Notes under the pieces: generated by a model | What the model saw: only the letters and a program-made list of their open reading frames with translations | Told to the model about the DNA's origin: nothing | Databases searched by the model: none | Position numbers and translations under genes: made by a program | In this document: positions 1 through 6,490 of the stretch, piece by piece | Layout: every line of letters begins with the position of its first letter | Position numbering within the stretch: position 1 is the stretch's first letter | Assembly: GCA_947630525.1 (NCBI GenBank) | Contig: CANRHW010000058.1 | Coordinates: 1-8,812 of the forward strand | DNA from: an uncultured Clostridia bacterium | Lineage (GTDB): Bacteria; Bacillota; Clostridia; UMGS1883 | Direction of reading: 5' to 3' | Length of the DNA stretch: 8,812 nucleotides

Positions 1-55
1 AAAAAAAGGAGCATAATAATAAAGAAAGGAATTAATACAAGGAGAGTGTACATAA

Positions 56-1123
56 ATGAATATCAGCATTACAAGAACCACGACCCCCAAGGCTAAGCCC
101 GCTGACGAAAGCAAGCTTGGCTTCGGCATCATATACACCGACCATATGCTTGTTATTGACCATACCGAGGGCATTGGCTGGCATGACGCCCGCATCGTGC
201 CCTATGAGCCGTTGGCGCTCGACCCCGCGGCAATGGTTTTCCATTACGCAATGGAGTCATTCGAGGGACTTAAGGCCTACCGTCTGGCCGACGGCTCCAT
301 TCAGCTTTTCCGGCCGGAAAAGAACGCCGCCCGCATGATCAACACCAACCACCGCATGTGTCTGCCCGCTTTGCCCGAGGAGGATTTTGTACAGGCAGTG
401 AAGGCCATTGTCAAAGTTGACGAGGACTGGGTGCCTCACAGCGAGGGCACTTCGCTCTATATCAGGCCCTTTGTTATCGCCACTGAGCCTCATCTTGGCG
501 TGCGCACCTCAAAAACTCATAAGTTTATCATAATATGCTCCCCCGTAGGCGCATATTATTCCACGGGCATCAATCCCGTAAAGATTTTTGTCGAGGACGA
601 ATACACCCGCGCCTGCCCCGGCGGCACGGGCTTCACCAAGTGCGGCGGCAACTACGCGGCCTCACTTATCTCTCAGGTAAAGGCTCACGGCCTGGGCTAT
701 GAGCAGACCCTCTGGCTGGACGGCGTTGAACACAAGTACGTTGAGGAAGTGGGCAGCATGAACTGCTTCTTCAAAATAGACGGCAAGATTTATACCGCTC
801 CCACGGTAGGCACTGTCCTGCCGGGCGTAACGCGGATGTCCTGCATAGAGTTGCTCAAAAAATGGGGCTATGACGTATGCGAGGATCGTCTGCCCATCGC
901 CGACGTAATGAAAGCCGCGTCCGACGGCAAGCTGGAAGAGGTGTTCGGCACAGGTACGGCCGCAGTTATATCTCCCGTCGGCGAGCTTCGCTACGAGGAT
1001 CAGACGGCCTATATCAACAACGGCGAAATCGGGCCCGTTACTCACAGGCTTTATGACACAATCACCGGCATCCAGTGGGGTAAGCTGCCCGACGATATGG
1101 GCTGGACAGTTCCCATCGAATAA
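56..1123 (+). CDS. ilvE: Branched-chain amino acid aminotransferase
   Basis: A PLP-dependent fold-type IV enzyme that interconverts Leu, Ile and Val with their 2-keto acids, using 2-oxoglutarate/glutamate; it acts in the cytosol. The 355-residue protein has the layout of the longer, eukaryote-like BCAT group rather than the roughly 309-residue E. coli type. Visible motifs are HYAMESFEGLKAYR (63-76), the PLP-lysine segment FTKCGGNY with Lys195 (193-200), YVEEVGSMN (228-236) carrying the conserved Glu, the phosphate-binding turn near LPGVTR (255-260), and GTGTAAVISPVG (298-309). The ATG start has GGAGAG 9 bases upstream (41-46). Only 55 bases of leader lie in the window, so the promoter and any T-box leader cannot be judged. 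No other ilv/leu gene is present here; the gene ends at a strong terminator. The family call is secure; preference among the branched-chain substrates is inferred. Confidence 0.95.
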   Translation: MNISITRTTTPKAKPADESKLGFGIIYTDHMLVIDHTEGIGWHDARIVPYEPLALDPAAMVFHYAMESFEGLKAYRLADGSIQLFRPEKNAARMINTNHRMCLPALPEEDFVQAVKAIVKVDEDWVPHSEGTSLYIRPFVIATEPHLGVRTSKTHKFIIICSPVGAYYSTGINPVKIFVEDEYTRACPGGTGFTKCGGNYAASLISQVKAHGLGYEQTLWLDGVEHKYVEEVGSMNCFFKIDGKIYTAPTVGTVLPGVTRMSCIELLKKWGYDVCEDRLPIADVMKAASDGKLEEVFGTGTAAVISPVGELRYEDQTAYINNGEIGPVTHRLYDTITGIQWGKLPDDMGWTVPIE

Positions 1124-1132
1124 AACCACTGC

Positions 1133-1166
1133 AAAAAAGGATGGCGCTGTGCGCCATCCTTTTTTT
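1133..1166. terminator. Bidirectional intrinsic terminator between ilvE and the FGGY kinase
   Basis: Positions 1133-1147 are perfectly complementary to 1151-1165 around a 3-base loop (TGT). The GC-rich core GGATGGCGC (1139-1147) pairs with 1151-1159. It is flanked by A6 on the left and T7 on the right, so a U-tract follows the hairpin in either direction. It starts 10 bases after the ilvE stop and lies about 44 bases beyond the stop of the convergent kinase gene, so it can serve both. Confidence 0.93.
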
Positions 1167-1209
1167 GTTCTCTTCAAGAATACGATAACCGCCGCCGGTT
1201 CGGCATAAA

Positions 1210-2811
1210 TCACTTTATGTTTTCCACAGCGGCCCGCTCAACGGCCAGCCCGGCCTCATACCGTCTGATAAAAGCGTTAAAGCCTTCCACGTCGGCAGGG
1301 TCGGGAGTGACGCTCATACCCTTGTCGCCGGCGAACACCCTGTGTTCCAAATAAGCGGCAAGTGTTTCGCCCGGGTCGCGGTCAACCATGTACGCGGCCA
1401 AAAGAGCAATGCCCCAAGCGCCGCCCTCGCCGGCGGTCTCCATAACGCTAACGGGAGCGTCCATAGCGGCGGCAAGTATTTTTTGACCCACGCCCACGGT
1501 CTTGAACAAGCCTCCGTGGCCCATAATGCTGTCTACCTTTACGCCCTCCTTTTTGAGGAGAATGTCAAGGCCCAGTTTGAGGGCGCCGAGAGAGGTGTAG
1601 AGATTGGCCCGCATAAAGTTGGCCAGATTGAACTTGCTCTCGGGCGTGCGTACAAGCAGCGGGCGGCCCTCCTCAAAGCCGGTGATATGCTCGCCGGAAT
1701 AATAGCAGTAGCTCATAACTCCGCCGCAGTCCGGATCGCCCTCCATAGCTCTGAAATAAAGCTCGTCATAGAGTTTGGGCATACTTATATCGACGCCCAG
1801 CATTTGGGAAAACTCTTTAAAAATATTTACCCAGGCGTTAATATCGGACGTGCAGTTATTGCAGTGTACCATGGCGACAAGGTCGCCGACCGGCGTTGTG
1901 ACAAGGTCAATGGCGTCATAAACGGCGCTGAGCTCTTTTTCCATAACTATCATGGCAAAGACTGATGTTCCGGCGGAAACGTTGCCGGTCCTGGGGGCTA
2001 CGCTATTAGTGGCCGTCATGCCGGTGCCCGCGTCGCCCTCGGGCGGGCACAGAGGAGCGCCGGGCTGGAGGCTGCCGGAGGGGTCGAGCAGCTTCGCCCC
2101 CTCGGGGGTGAGCACGCCCGCTTTGTCACCGGCCAAGAGCACGTCCGGCAGAATATCTCTGAGCCTCCATGGATAGGCCTTGTCCGCCACGGCTGCGTCA
2201 AACTTTTCTATCATGGCCGCGTCGTAGTCCTTGGTATGTATGTCAATAGGGAACATTCCCGAAGCCTCGCCCACGCCGAGCACCTTTTTGCCGGTGAGCT
2301 TCCAGTGTATGTAACCGGCAAGGGTAGTCATGAACTTTATCTGGGGCACGTGAGCCTCGTCGTTAAGTATGGCCTGATAAAGATGGGCTATGCTCCAGCG
2401 CTGGGGAATGTGATAATCGAACAGCTTGGTCAAAGCCTCCGACGCCGGGCCGGTTATGGTGTTCCTCCATGTGCGGAAAGGCACCAACAGTTCGTCCTTT
2501 TCGTCAAAGACCATATAGCCATGCATCATGGCGCTGAAGCCTATAGCGGCCAGTTTGCTGACGGCGACGCCGTATTTTTCCATAACGTCGGCCGTCATTT
2601 TGGCATAGCAGTCCTGAAGGCCGGTCCAGATATCGTCAAGCGAATAGGTCCATATACCGTTTTCATACCGGTTTTCCCAGTCATGGCTGCCTGATGCAAT
2701 CGGCGAGCTGTCCTCGCCTATAAGCACAGCCTTGATTCGAGTGGAGCCCAGCTCGATACCAAGCACGGCCCTACCTGTAAAAATCGTATTTTTTACCGCG
2801 TCAATACTCAT
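1210..2811 (-). CDS. FGGY-family carbohydrate (pentulose) kinase
   Basis: An ATP-dependent sugar kinase of the FGGY family (xylulokinase/ribulokinase/glycerol kinase superfamily), 533 residues, cytosolic, with two ASKHA (actin-like) domains. The N-terminal phosphate loop is LGIELGSTRIKAVL (17-30), a variant of the usual GxDxGT. The substrate region is GFSAMMHGYM (91-100) plus PFRTWRNT (111-118). The likely catalytic Asp260 sits in PPEGDAGTGM (256-265), followed by the second phosphate loop GNVSAGTS (276-283). The adenosine site is GHGGLFKTVG and ETAGEGGAWGIALLAA (431-473). Sequence style resembles a clostridial subgroup often annotated as xylulokinase, ribulokinase or ATPase; the substrate (L-ribulose, xylulose or another ketose) cannot be fixed. 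The ATG has a strong AGGAGGG ribosome binding site. No sugar isomerase, transporter or regulator is beside it, and its own promoter suggests independent transcription. Confidence 0.9.
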   Translation of the reverse strand: MSIDAVKNTIFTGRAVLGIELGSTRIKAVLIGEDSSPIASGSHDWENRYENGIWTYSLDDIWTGLQDCYAKMTADVMEKYGVAVSKLAAIGFSAMMHGYMVFDEKDELLVPFRTWRNTITGPASEALTKLFDYHIPQRWSIAHLYQAILNDEAHVPQIKFMTTLAGYIHWKLTGKKVLGVGEASGMFPIDIHTKDYDAAMIEKFDAAVADKAYPWRLRDILPDVLLAGDKAGVLTPEGAKLLDPSGSLQPGAPLCPPEGDAGTGMTATNSVAPRTGNVSAGTSVFAMIVMEKELSAVYDAIDLVTTPVGDLVAMVHCNNCTSDINAWVNIFKEFSQMLGVDISMPKLYDELYFRAMEGDPDCGGVMSYCYYSGEHITGFEEGRPLLVRTPESKFNLANFMRANLYTSLGALKLGLDILLKKEGVKVDSIMGHGGLFKTVGVGQKILAAAMDAPVSVMETAGEGGAWGIALLAAYMVDRDPGETLAAYLEHRVFAGDKGMSVTPDPADVEGFNAFIRRYEAGLAVERAAVENIK

Positions 2812-2838
2812 TTTTTACCCTCCTGTTTGTTTTTTATC

Positions 2839-2867
2839 ATTATACATCATTTTCCGAAAAATTTCAA
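2839..2867 (-). promoter_or_regulatory. Sigma-A type promoter for the FGGY kinase
   Basis: On the minus strand TTGAAA (2867-2862) is separated by exactly 17 bases from a perfect TATAAT (2844-2839). The -10 lies about 28 bases ahead of the kinase ATG and is followed by AGGAGGG. This lets the kinase be transcribed apart from the upstream DHHW gene, although I see no strong terminator between the two. Confidence 0.72.
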
Positions 2868-2882
2868 TACGGAAATAAAATT

Positions 2883-4178
2883 TTATTGCGCGGCGTTCCT
2901 TATGCCGTCCAGTATCGCCTTATTGGAAATGGCGAAGGCGTAATTTTCAACAATAACGTCGTTTATCATGTGGTCGGAGCAGAACTGAGGGAGCGACAGA
3001 CTGGCGCTGCGCGGATCGACCACGAATATCTCCTCATAGTGATTGGTAAGGAACGGCACAAGAGCGTTGCCGAAGGAATCCTTTGTCACCAGCAGACGGC
3101 GGCCGTTCTTATTTGTGGTAACAATGTGCATCAACGGGTGATCGCCGCCGAGGAAAGCCAGGTATTTGTTGGAGGTGCCCTCCACATCGCTTATTACCTT
3201 TGCGTCGTACTGCCCGGTCATGTCGGCGCTGTAATAGGCCTCGCTGGACTCTACCGACGGCTGGTAAAAGACCTCGACATAATCCGGGTAATCCTTGAGC
3301 TCCTTACGCTTTGTATAACGGTACATACTGCCTACAAAGTCGTATGAAATGACCTCGTAAGGGAAAGATTCAAGCTCCAAAGGCTCTATGCCGGCCGCCT
3401 TGCAGAAAGCATAATAGCCCTGATAGGCTCCCCTCGCCGTCCAATGGTGGTCGGTGCGGTAATATATGTACTGGTCGGCGGCGGCGGCCATATACGTATA
3501 TACGTCGACCTTATTAACCTCCGGCATCATCTGAGCGTAAAGCAGCCTTATTGCTTCTTTCTGGGAATGCATATCCGAATGGTACTGCACCGGGGAATAA
3601 AACTCCGCCGCCGTGGGCACTATTAAGGAATAAACATTGACATATGGCAGGCATATCTTTACCGAATTTACGAGAGCGGCATAGTTGGTGAGCATCTGCG
3701 GATAGTAGCCAAATATTTCCATTGCCCGGTCATTTGAAATTATTATGCCGTGACTGTTATATTCAGCCTCGTCGGCCAGCTCCACATGAGCCGCCTCGGG
3801 GAGCTTTTCTTCTTCCGGCTCTTCCTCTTCGGGGGCGGAGTTAAGGCTGTTGAGGTTTTCTCCCTCGCCCATATCGTCGTTAACGGCGTTGGCTATGACC
3901 TCAACAGAGCCCTCCCTGCGGTACACCATAAGGTCCCGCAGACCGTCGCCGGCGGCCATTAGCTTGTCGCGGAACGGAAAGTGGTCGTTAAGGTATTCCC
4001 CTATTCCCTTGGCATACTCGCCGGAAAAAACATTTTCGGCGCTGAATTTAGGCGCTTTGGCCAGACTGCGATTTTCATTCTCGGACAGCTTCGCCTTGGG
4101 CATAGCAAAAAACAGCGTCATCCCGGCCGCAAGCATCAATATAAATATTATAGGTATTAACTTATCCCGCTTCAACAT
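2883..4178 (-). CDS. DHHW-family membrane-anchored protein (SGNH/AlgJ-like)
   Basis: A 431-residue member of the DHHW family, related to the SGNH-hydrolase-like AlgJ/AlgX group that includes polysaccharide O-acetylation proteins. Residues 7-26 form one hydrophobic segment after a basic start (MLKRDK), so it is probably a signal anchor with the rest outside the membrane. Family landmarks are SENENRSLA (32-40), DHFPFRDK (65-72), the name-giving motif RTDHHWT (241-247), and KDSFGNALVPFL (366-377) with Ser368 as a possible nucleophile. Residues 105-139 are an acidic low-complexity insert (EEEEPEEEK at 117-125) that looks like a linker. The reading frame extends to a TTG at 4193, but the ATG at 4178 is preferred because GGAG lies about 6 bases ahead of it. 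A polysaccharide- or cell-wall-modifying role is inferred from the family; no acyltransferase (MBOAT) partner is adjacent. The enzymatic activity is unproven. Confidence 0.85.
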   Translation of the reverse strand: MLKRDKLIPIIFILMLAAGMTLFFAMPKAKLSENENRSLAKAPKFSAENVFSGEYAKGIGEYLNDHFPFRDKLMAAGDGLRDLMVYRREGSVEVIANAVNDDMGEGENLNSLNSAPEEEEPEEEKLPEAAHVELADEAEYNSHGIIISNDRAMEIFGYYPQMLTNYAALVNSVKICLPYVNVYSLIVPTAAEFYSPVQYHSDMHSQKEAIRLLYAQMMPEVNKVDVYTYMAAAADQYIYYRTDHHWTARGAYQGYYAFCKAAGIEPLELESFPYEVISYDFVGSMYRYTKRKELKDYPDYVEVFYQPSVESSEAYYSADMTGQYDAKVISDVEGTSNKYLAFLGGDHPLMHIVTTNKNGRRLLVTKDSFGNALVPFLTNHYEEIFVVDPRSASLSLPQFCSDHMINDVIVENYAFAISNKAILDGIRNAAQ

Positions 4179-4202
4179 TACCACTCCTATCAAAGTATAT
4201 TA

Positions 4203-4231
4203 ATTATACTCTTATATTTGACAAAATTCAA
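4203..4231 (-). promoter_or_regulatory. Promoter for the DHHW gene (divergent pair)
   Basis: On the minus strand TTGAAT (4231-4226) is followed after 17 bases by a perfect TATAAT (4208-4203), about 25 bases ahead of the preferred ATG. It diverges from the promoter at 4324-4352 across about 90 bases of AT-rich DNA. Confidence 0.7.
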
Positions 4232-4292
4232 GTGCCGACAAATATTTTTTTCAGAAATACCGGCGCGGGGCATATACTCAAAAATTTCACCG

Positions 4293-4309
4293 GGCAATTT
4301 TGTATTGCC
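4293..4309. promoter_or_regulatory. Possible operator dyad upstream of the HD operon promoter
   Basis: GGCAAT (4293-4298) and ATTGCC (4304-4309) form a perfect 6-base dyad around TTTGT. It lies 14 bases upstream of the -35 box at 4324 and between the two divergent promoters, a plausible place for a regulator to bind. The arms are short, no regulator is encoded in the window, and chance is possible. Confidence 0.25.
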
Positions 4310-4323
4310 GCAAAATTTGGTTA

Positions 4324-4352
4324 TTGCATTTAAAAGATTTTTATGATATAAT
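4324..4352 (+). promoter_or_regulatory. Extended -10 promoter for the HD/Spx-like/permease operon
   Basis: TTGCAT (4324-4329), a 17-base spacer, then a perfect TATAAT (4347-4352) preceded by TGA, giving an extended -10 (TGnTATAAT). The TTG start of the HD gene lies 38 bases further on, leaving a leader of about 30 bases. Confidence 0.75.
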
Positions 4353-4390
4353 CCCAGAGTAGGCAATGAGGAGTCGAAGGATGTGATATA

Positions 4391-4852
4391 TTGAAAATAC
4401 GCCGTTACGCACAATACTTGAACACAGTTAAGGATGTAATAACCTCCCCGGATATTCGGAGGTTGGAAAAATACGATCAGCACATGGGCACCTCGCGGCT
4501 GAGCCACAGCGTCAACGTCAGCTACAAAAGCTATCGTCTGGCAAGCCTATTGGGCTGGAACGCACCGGCGGCGGCCAGGGCCGGTCTGATGCACGATATG
4601 TTTTATTACAACTTCAAGGAAGTTGGCTTCACCGCCAGGGAGCACTGCCGTATACACCCGCAAATCGCTCTTTACAACGCCCGCCAAAGCTTCGATATCT
4701 CCCCTCTCGAAAGCGATATAATCAGTGCGCATATGTGGCTGGCCGCCGGAAAACGACCCAAATACAAGGAGGGGTATCTGGTGACCATGGTGGACAAATA
4801 CTGCGCAGCGGAGGAGTTTTTCAAAGGGATTTTCAAAAAAATACGCAGATAA
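4391..4852 (+). CDS. Small HD-domain protein (putative metal-dependent phosphohydrolase)
   Basis: A 153-residue soluble protein with an HD-type metal site: His39 (LSHSVNVS), His68-Asp69 (LMHDMFYYNF), possible further ligands His85/His90 (EHCRIHP) and His114 (ISAHMW), and Asp135 (MVDKY). This is the H...HD...D order of HD phosphohydrolases; the spacing fits small single-domain clostridial members. The substrate (nucleotide, cyclic dinucleotide or other phosphoester) cannot be told. The start is TTG at 4391: an in-frame TGA at 4367 blocks any earlier start, GAAGG (4376-4380) lies 10 bases upstream, and the next ATG would cut into the domain. An out-of-frame ATG directly followed by TGA (4381-4386) sits between the ribosome binding site and the TTG. 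First gene of an operon; 16 bases separate it from the next gene. Confidence 0.8.
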   Translation: MKIRRYAQYLNTVKDVITSPDIRRLEKYDQHMGTSRLSHSVNVSYKSYRLASLLGWNAPAAARAGLMHDMFYYNFKEVGFTAREHCRIHPQIALYNARQSFDISPLESDIISAHMWLAAGKRPKYKEGYLVTMVDKYCAAEEFFKGIFKKIRR

Positions 4853-4868
4853 CAAAGGAGAAAAAAAC

Positions 4869-5216
4869 ATGCTGATACTTATTTACCCAAAGTGTTCCAC
4901 CTGCCAAAAGGCCCTCGGTTGGCTTGACGGCAAGGGGGCCGTTTACGAAACGCGGCACATAAAGGACGAAAATCCGACCTACGAGGAGCTAAAGGCCTGG
5001 CATAAGGAAAGCGGCCTGCCGCTCAAACGGTTCTTCAATACCAGCGGCCTGCTCTACAAGGAGCTTGACCTAAAAAACAAGCTGCCGTCCATGAGCGAGG
5101 ACGAGCAGCTCCGTCTGCTGGCAACGGACGGTATGCTTGTAAAGCGGCCCCTGCTCATAAGCGGCAAGGGAATTGCTCCCGGCTTTAGAGAGGCCGAGTG
5201 GGAGAAGCTGCTGTGA
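4869..5216 (+). CDS. ArsC/Spx-family thioredoxin-fold protein (YusI-like)
   Basis: A 115-residue protein of the ArsC/Spx/MgsR family. The N-terminal strand and redox motif are ILIYPKCSTCQKAL (3-16), with a CXXC pair Cys9/Cys12 as in Spx rather than the single active Cys of plasmid-type arsenate reductase. Further family marks are LKRFFNTSGLLYKEL (52-66), MSEDEQLRLLATDGML (75-90) and VKRPLLI (91-97) with the conserved Arg93. From memory the overall pattern is closest to Bacillus subtilis YusI. The Arg of the R773 ArsC active site near residue 60 is not seen here (FNTSG instead), so arsenate reduction is doubtful. A thiol-redox role is inferred. Spx regulators contact RNA polymerase, but nothing here proves that. 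The ATG is preceded by AAAGGAG (4854-4860). Its stop overlaps the GTG start of the permease by 4 bases. Confidence 0.87.
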   Translation: MLILIYPKCSTCQKALGWLDGKGAVYETRHIKDENPTYEELKAWHKESGLPLKRFFNTSGLLYKELDLKNKLPSMSEDEQLRLLATDGMLVKRPLLISGKGIAPGFREAEWEKLL

Positions 5217-6318
5217 CCGGCTTTATCAAAAAGGAGCCGGTGCTCACGGCGGCGCTGTTTTTGGCGGTGGCCTCGTGTTTTGTTTCGCCGCCGGGGCCGG
5301 AGCTTTTAGGCTACATAGATTTCCGCACCCTGTCGCTGCTGTTCTGCCTTATGGCGGTGATGAAAGGATTTCAAGAAACTGGGCTGTTTTCGGCGGCGGC
5401 TAGGGCTCTGCTGTCTAAAACCAAAACCCTGCGCCAGACCTCCGGCGCACTCATTTTGATGTGCTTCTTCACAAGTATGCTGATTACCAACGACGTTGCA
5501 CTCATCACCTTTGTTCCCTTTGCGCTGGAGGTTTTGAGCTCCGCCGGGAAACGCGGAGCTATTCCGCTGACGGTGGCCATGCAGACGGTTGCGGCAAATT
5601 TGGGCAGTATGCTGACGCCCCTGGGCAATCCGCAGAACCTCTATCTCTATTCCCGGTCAGGTATGGACGCGGTGTCAATGATAAAGCTCATGCTGCCGTA
5701 CTGGACCCTTTCTCTGGTTATTTGCGCCGCTTCGCTGCTGTTTTTCAAAAAAGACGCTATTTCTGAGCCGGGCGGCGGCAAGCCGGTCAAGACGGAGCCG
5801 CTGCCGCTGATGATATATACGGCGCTGTTCGTGCTGTGTATGCTCTGCGTGCTCAGATTGACGAATTACCGTATTGTGCTGGCGGCGGTGCTTGTTACAC
5901 TGTTAATATACAACAGAAGTATATTAAAAAAAGTTGATTACAGTCTTCTGCTGACCTTTGTGGCTTCTTCATATTTATAGGCAACATCAGCGCCGTCCCC
6001 GCCGTAGGCGATTGGCTGCGGGCAGTCGTCGGCGGCCGTGAGATACTGTTCGGCGTGCTTTCGAGCCAGGTGATAAGCAACGTCCCGGCGGCGCTGCTGC
6101 TGTCGGGCTTTACGAACCGTTTTGACCTGCTGATGATCGGCGTCAACCTGGGCGGCCTGGGCACTCTCATTGCATCCATGGCCAGCCTCATATCCTACAA
6201 GTATATAGCCAACTTCGACGGCTGCATAAAGGGGAAGTATTTCCGCCTGTTTACCGTGTTAAATTTGGGCATATTGGCCATTCTTGCCCTGTTCGCACTG
6301 GCGAGTGAAGGGCTGTAA
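5213..6318 (+). pseudogene. SLC13/ArsB-type anion permease, frameshifted
   Basis: An integral membrane transporter of the ion transporter superfamily (SLC13/DASS, ArsB, NhaD relatives), broken into two frames. The first stops at 5980; the second continues to 6318. Restoring one base near 5965 gives a single 368-residue protein reading FVAFFIFIGN across the join. Motifs on the 5' side are SMLITNDVALITFVPF (88-103) and NLGSMLTPLGNPQNL (129-143). On the 3' side they are SSQVISNVPAALLLSGF and GVNLGGLGTLIASMASL, which are the second inverted-repeat half of this fold. Both halves are needed for transport. About ten hydrophobic segments are visible. The GTG at 5213 is preferred: GGGAG lies 8 bases upstream and the start overlaps the preceding stop (GTGA). 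A GTG at 5198 is possible. The transported ion is unknown; an ArsC-like neighbour hints at oxyanion or arsenite export but is weak evidence. A sequencing error is as likely as a true pseudogene. Confidence 0.85.
5963..5968 (+). other. Apparent single-base deletion (frameshift site)
   Basis: Frame 1 reads Val-Ala-Ser-Ser-Tyr-Leu-stop from 5960. Reading instead from 5965 gives Phe-Phe-Ile-Phe-Ile-Gly-Asn, the expected hydrophobic helix. Loss of one T from a TTT run at 5965-5966 explains it. There is no slippery heptamer of the X-XXY-YYZ kind at the join, so programmed frameshifting is unlikely. Confidence 0.8.
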
Positions 6319-6479
6319 AAAAAGTCGTGTAGACCGTTCAAGGGCATAAAATGGGAAAATTCGCTCGTAAGAGCGAATTTTCTACATTAATAATATTTTA
6401 TTGTTACTTTTCGATTATTTAATGCTCAATTTATATTAAACAAAAGCTTTCGGCCCTTGAACGGTCTACACGATTTTTT
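6317..6479. repeat. Nested palindromic AT-rich element (MITE-like or long bidirectional terminator)
   Basis: A perfect 21-base inverted repeat (TCGTGTAGACC... at 6325-6345, its reverse complement at 6453-6473) encloses about 107 bases of very AT-rich DNA. Outside the arms are A7 (6317-6323) and T6 (6474-6479), which extend the pairing past one unpaired G at 6324. A second perfect hairpin lies inside, near the left arm (6355-6382). No ORF of note lies inside and no convincing target-site duplication is visible at the ends. It sits exactly between the convergent permease and unknown genes, ending about 12 bases from the latter's stop. The arm-plus-T6 layout could terminate transcription from both sides. 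Whether it is dispersed through the genome cannot be seen from one copy. Confidence 0.75.
6355..6382. repeat. Inner 12-bp hairpin with GNRA loop
   Basis: GAAAATTCGCTC (6355-6366) pairs perfectly with 6371-6382 around the loop GTAA, a GNRA tetraloop when read as plus-strand RNA. It lies 36 bases after the permease stop and inside the larger palindrome. The stem is AT-rich at its base and only a short T-run, within the stem, follows, so it is at best a weak terminator by itself. Confidence 0.8.
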
Positions 6480-6490
6480 CGGCCAATCAC

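Noticed and set aside
1..55. T-box or other leader element ahead of ilvE
   Set aside because: Only 55 A-rich bases are available, with no hairpin, terminator or T-box sequence; the region upstream is outside the window.
1342..1965. Long plus-strand open frame (207 codons) opposite the FGGY kinase
   Set aside because: It lies antisense within a gene with clear family motifs, has no family resemblance or ribosome binding site, and is explained by the codon bias of the GC-rich kinase gene.
2850..2874. Terminator between the DHHW gene and the kinase gene
   Set aside because: Only a 6-bp TTTCCG/CGGAAA stem with a 13-base AT-rich loop and no proper U-tract; it overlaps the kinase -35 box and is too weak to call.
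5963..5980. Programmed -1 frameshift that would join the two permease frames
   Set aside because: No slippery heptamer and no evident stimulatory stem-loop directly downstream; this family is not known to me for programmed frameshifting.
6383..6452. Promoter or small gene inside the AT-rich core of the palindromic element
   Set aside because: TTGTTA at 6401 has no acceptable -10 at the right distance, the minus-strand candidates are equally poor, and no ORF with a ribosome binding site is present.
6311..6490. Target-site duplication around the palindromic element
   Set aside because: The flanks (GGCTGT on the left, CGGCCAAT on the right) share no convincing direct repeat, so transposition cannot be claimed from the ends.
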